DNA from: DATEJJ01 sp039649115
GTDB taxonomy: Bacteria; Actinomycetota; Actinomycetes; Mycobacteriales; Micromonosporaceae
NCBI GenBank assembly: GCA_039649115.1
Contig: JBBWZQ010000174.1
Span: forward strand, 1 to 6,896
Direction: 5' to 3'
DNA: 6,896 nucleotides
Shown here: in pieces, positions 5,953 to 6,896 of the stretch
Position numbering within the stretch: the stretch's first letter is position 1
Layout: every line of letters starts with the position of its first letter
Position numbers and translations under genes: made by a program
The notes under the pieces: generated by a model
What the model saw: only the letters and a program-made list of their open reading frames with translations
Databases searched by the model: none
Told to the model about the DNA's origin: nothing

Positions 5953-6393
5953 CTACGGGTCCTCGGTGACCAGTGCCTCGAGCGCGGGCAGCGCGGCGAC
6001 CAGGGCGGCCCGCTGCTGGGCGGTGAGCCGGGCCAGCCGGGCGTCGAGCAGGGCGGTACGCCGCGAGCGCACGTCCTCCAGCACGGTGCGGCCCTGCTCG
6101 GACAGGGACACCCGCACCGATCGCGCGTCCTGCGGGTCGGGCACGCGCACGATCAGCCTGCGCTCGTCGAGCCCGGCCAGCACCCGCGTCATGGTCGGCG
6201 CGGTCACCGCCTCGCGCGCGGCCAGCTCGCCCAGGCGCAACGGCGCGTGCTCCTCGATGGACACCAGGGTGGACAGCTGCAGCGGCGGGATGTCGTTGGA
6301 GGCCAGCCGGATGCGCCGGTGCAGCCGGCCCACCGCGAGGCGCAGCCTCGTCGCGAGCTGGGTATCCGTCGTGCTGGCCCCCGGCGCTGCCAT
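5953..6393 (-). CDS. MarR-family transcriptional regulator
   Basis: This 146-residue protein has a winged-helix MarR fold. The N-terminal helix (to about residue 32) would form part of the dimer interface. LRLGELAAREAVTAPTMTRVLAGLDERRLIVR (52-83) is the helix-turn-helix with its recognition helix. DPQDARSVRVSLSEQG (86-101) is the hallmark beta-wing, with the conserved D-x-R and V-x-L-x-x-x-G pattern, and C-terminal helices complete the dimer domain. No redox cysteine is present in the protein, so thiol-based sensing as in OhrR is unlikely; a small ligand would be the usual effector. ATG 6393 is preceded by GGAGGAG (AGGAG at 6403-6399, 5 nt away). It lies 26 nt downstream of the STAS gene on the same strand, probably one operon, and converges on the S51 gene with only 25 nt between stop codons. 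Its target cannot be told; autoregulation or the neighbouring genes are candidates. Confidence 0.9.
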   Translation of the reverse strand: MAAPGASTTDTQLATRLRLAVGRLHRRIRLASNDIPPLQLSTLVSIEEHAPLRLGELAAREAVTAPTMTRVLAGLDERRLIVRVPDPQDARSVRVSLSEQGRTVLEDVRSRRTALLDARLARLTAQQRAALVAALPALEALVTEDP

Positions 6394-6419
6394 CGTCGCT
6401 CCTCCCCCGGTGAGGCCGA

Positions 6420-6791
6420 CTACCCGCCGGCAGGCCCGGGCCGGTTCTCGCCCGCGGCGGCGGCCACCGCGTCGGCCACGCTCGGCCGCGTGTCCAGCAC
6501 CTGCAACAGCCCGCTCACGTCCAGTACCCGGTGCACGATGGGCGAGGGTGCGGCCAGGCTGAGCCGGCCGCCCAGCTCGTCGATGCGGTTCTTGGCCCTG
6601 ACGAAAACGGTCAGCCCGGTGGAGTCACAGAACGTCAGGCCGGACAGATCGTAGACGAGACGCGAGTCGCCCTGCTCCAACAGGCGGGTGGTCAGCTCGG
6701 CAAGCTCTGGGGCGGTGGCAAGGTCCAACTCACCCTGCACGCTGATCAGAGTCACCGAGTCGCGTGGTTCTGAGCTGATGGTCAGCGACAT
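6420..6791 (-). CDS. STAS-domain anti-sigma-factor antagonist (SpoIIAA/RsbV/BldG type)
   Basis: This 123-residue single-domain STAS protein reads MSLTISSEPRDSVTLISVQG, then ELDLATAPEL (21-30). It continues with LVYDLSGLTFCDSTGLTVFVRA (45-66), the core strand and helix that carry the conserved phosphorylatable serine S57 in DSTG. The LSLAAPSPIVHRVLDVSGL segment (78-95) is the usual second half. Such proteins bind and inactivate anti-sigma kinases when unphosphorylated, releasing an alternative sigma factor in stress or development. ATG 6791 is chosen because the domain starts at once and GGGAG lies upstream on the minus strand (6807-6803), though the 11-nt spacing is long. The frame is open upstream to ATG 6890, but those 33 residues are Arg-rich and unlike the family. 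No anti-sigma kinase or sigma gene is in the window, so it may act with an unlinked partner. It probably leads a two-gene operon with the MarR gene. Confidence 0.9.
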   Translation of the reverse strand: MSLTISSEPRDSVTLISVQGELDLATAPELAELTTRLLEQGDSRLVYDLSGLTFCDSTGLTVFVRAKNRIDELGGRLSLAAPSPIVHRVLDVSGLLQVLDTRPSVADAVAAAAGENRPGPAGG

Positions 6792-6816
6792 GACTGTGGA
6801 GTCTCCCTCCGGGTCC

Positions 6817-6855
6817 GGCCCGTACCGCTGGCGGCGCCGACCGCTGGTACGGCCT
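6817..6855. promoter_or_regulatory. Imperfect dyad with embedded direct repeat upstream of the STAS-MarR operon
   Basis: CCGTACC (6820-6826) and GGTACGG (6846-6852) are inverted arms 19 nt apart, extendable by two more bases with a one-base bulge. Inside, ACCGCTGG occurs twice in the same direction (6824-6831 and 6840-6847), 16 bp apart. A central GGCGCC palindrome lies at 6833-6838. The element sits 26-60 nt upstream of the STAS start codon, between it and a possible -10 (TACGAT on the minus strand, 6867-6862), so it would fall in the 5' leader. It could be an operator or an RNA hairpin. The symmetry is visible; the role is inference. Confidence 0.4.
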
Positions 6856-6861
6856 GTGTCG

Positions 6862-6867
6862 ATCGTA
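6862..6867 (-). promoter_or_regulatory. Possible -10 box for the STAS-MarR operon
   Basis: Read on the minus strand this is TACGAT, fitting the TANNNT pattern, about 70 nt upstream of the STAS start codon. No convincing -35 is seen at the standard spacing, and only 29 nt of upstream sequence remain in the window. Low confidence. Confidence 0.25.
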
Positions 6868-6896
6868 TGCGCCGCGCGCCGTCCCGCCATGCAGGG

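Noticed and set aside
6792..6890. N-terminal extension of the STAS protein from ATG 6890
   Set aside because: The 33 added residues are Arg-rich and not part of the STAS domain. The internal ATG 6791 matches the family start and has a purine-rich site upstream.

Overview
The window is very GC-rich, with a strong bias to G or C at third codon positions, frequent GTG starts and purine-rich ribosome binding sites. This fits a high-GC actinomycete, plausibly of the Micromonosporaceae/Streptomycetales type; the family cannot be fixed from this sequence alone. There are seven convincing protein-coding genes in three transcription units, one apparent gene remnant and several short repeat or regulatory elements. 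I see no tRNA, rRNA, CRISPR array, transposase or phage gene.

Left edge (1-274): four tandem 21-bp units, each able to fold into a small hairpin, are followed on the minus strand by what looks like only the C-terminal end of a TetR-family repressor. Its DNA-binding half is missing, because the plus-strand amidohydrolase begins where it should lie.

Catabolic operon (275-3469, plus): an N-acyl-D-amino-acid deacylase-type amidohydrolase, a 2-keto-3-deoxy-6-phosphogluconate (KDPG) aldolase and a PfkB-type 2-keto-3-deoxygluconate (KDG) kinase are packed with a 23-nt gap and an 8-nt overlap. The kinase makes KDPG from KDG and the aldolase splits it to pyruvate and glyceraldehyde-3-phosphate. Linking an N-acyl-D-amino-acid deacylase to this pair suggests an oxidised amino sugar as feedstock. 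N-acetyl-D-glucosaminate is chemically an N-acyl-D-amino acid, and deacetylation followed by deamination would yield KDG. The deaminase is not in the window. The operon seems to start from a leaderless promoter whose -10 box overlaps an in-frame stop just before the GTG start.

Membrane lipid unit (3572-5927, plus): after a 102-nt gap holding a 16-bp triplicate repeat come an MprF/LysX-like membrane protein with a DUF2156 aminoacyl-phospholipid synthase domain but no lysyl-tRNA synthetase domain, and 10 nt later a peptidase S51 family protein (cyanophycinase / peptidase E-like) with a visible serine nucleophile elbow.

Regulatory unit (6791-5953, minus): a STAS-domain anti-sigma-factor antagonist precedes a MarR-family regulator by 26 nt, pointing toward and converging on the S51 gene. 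No partner anti-sigma kinase is visible. Upstream of the STAS gene is an imperfect dyad and direct repeat that could be an operator.
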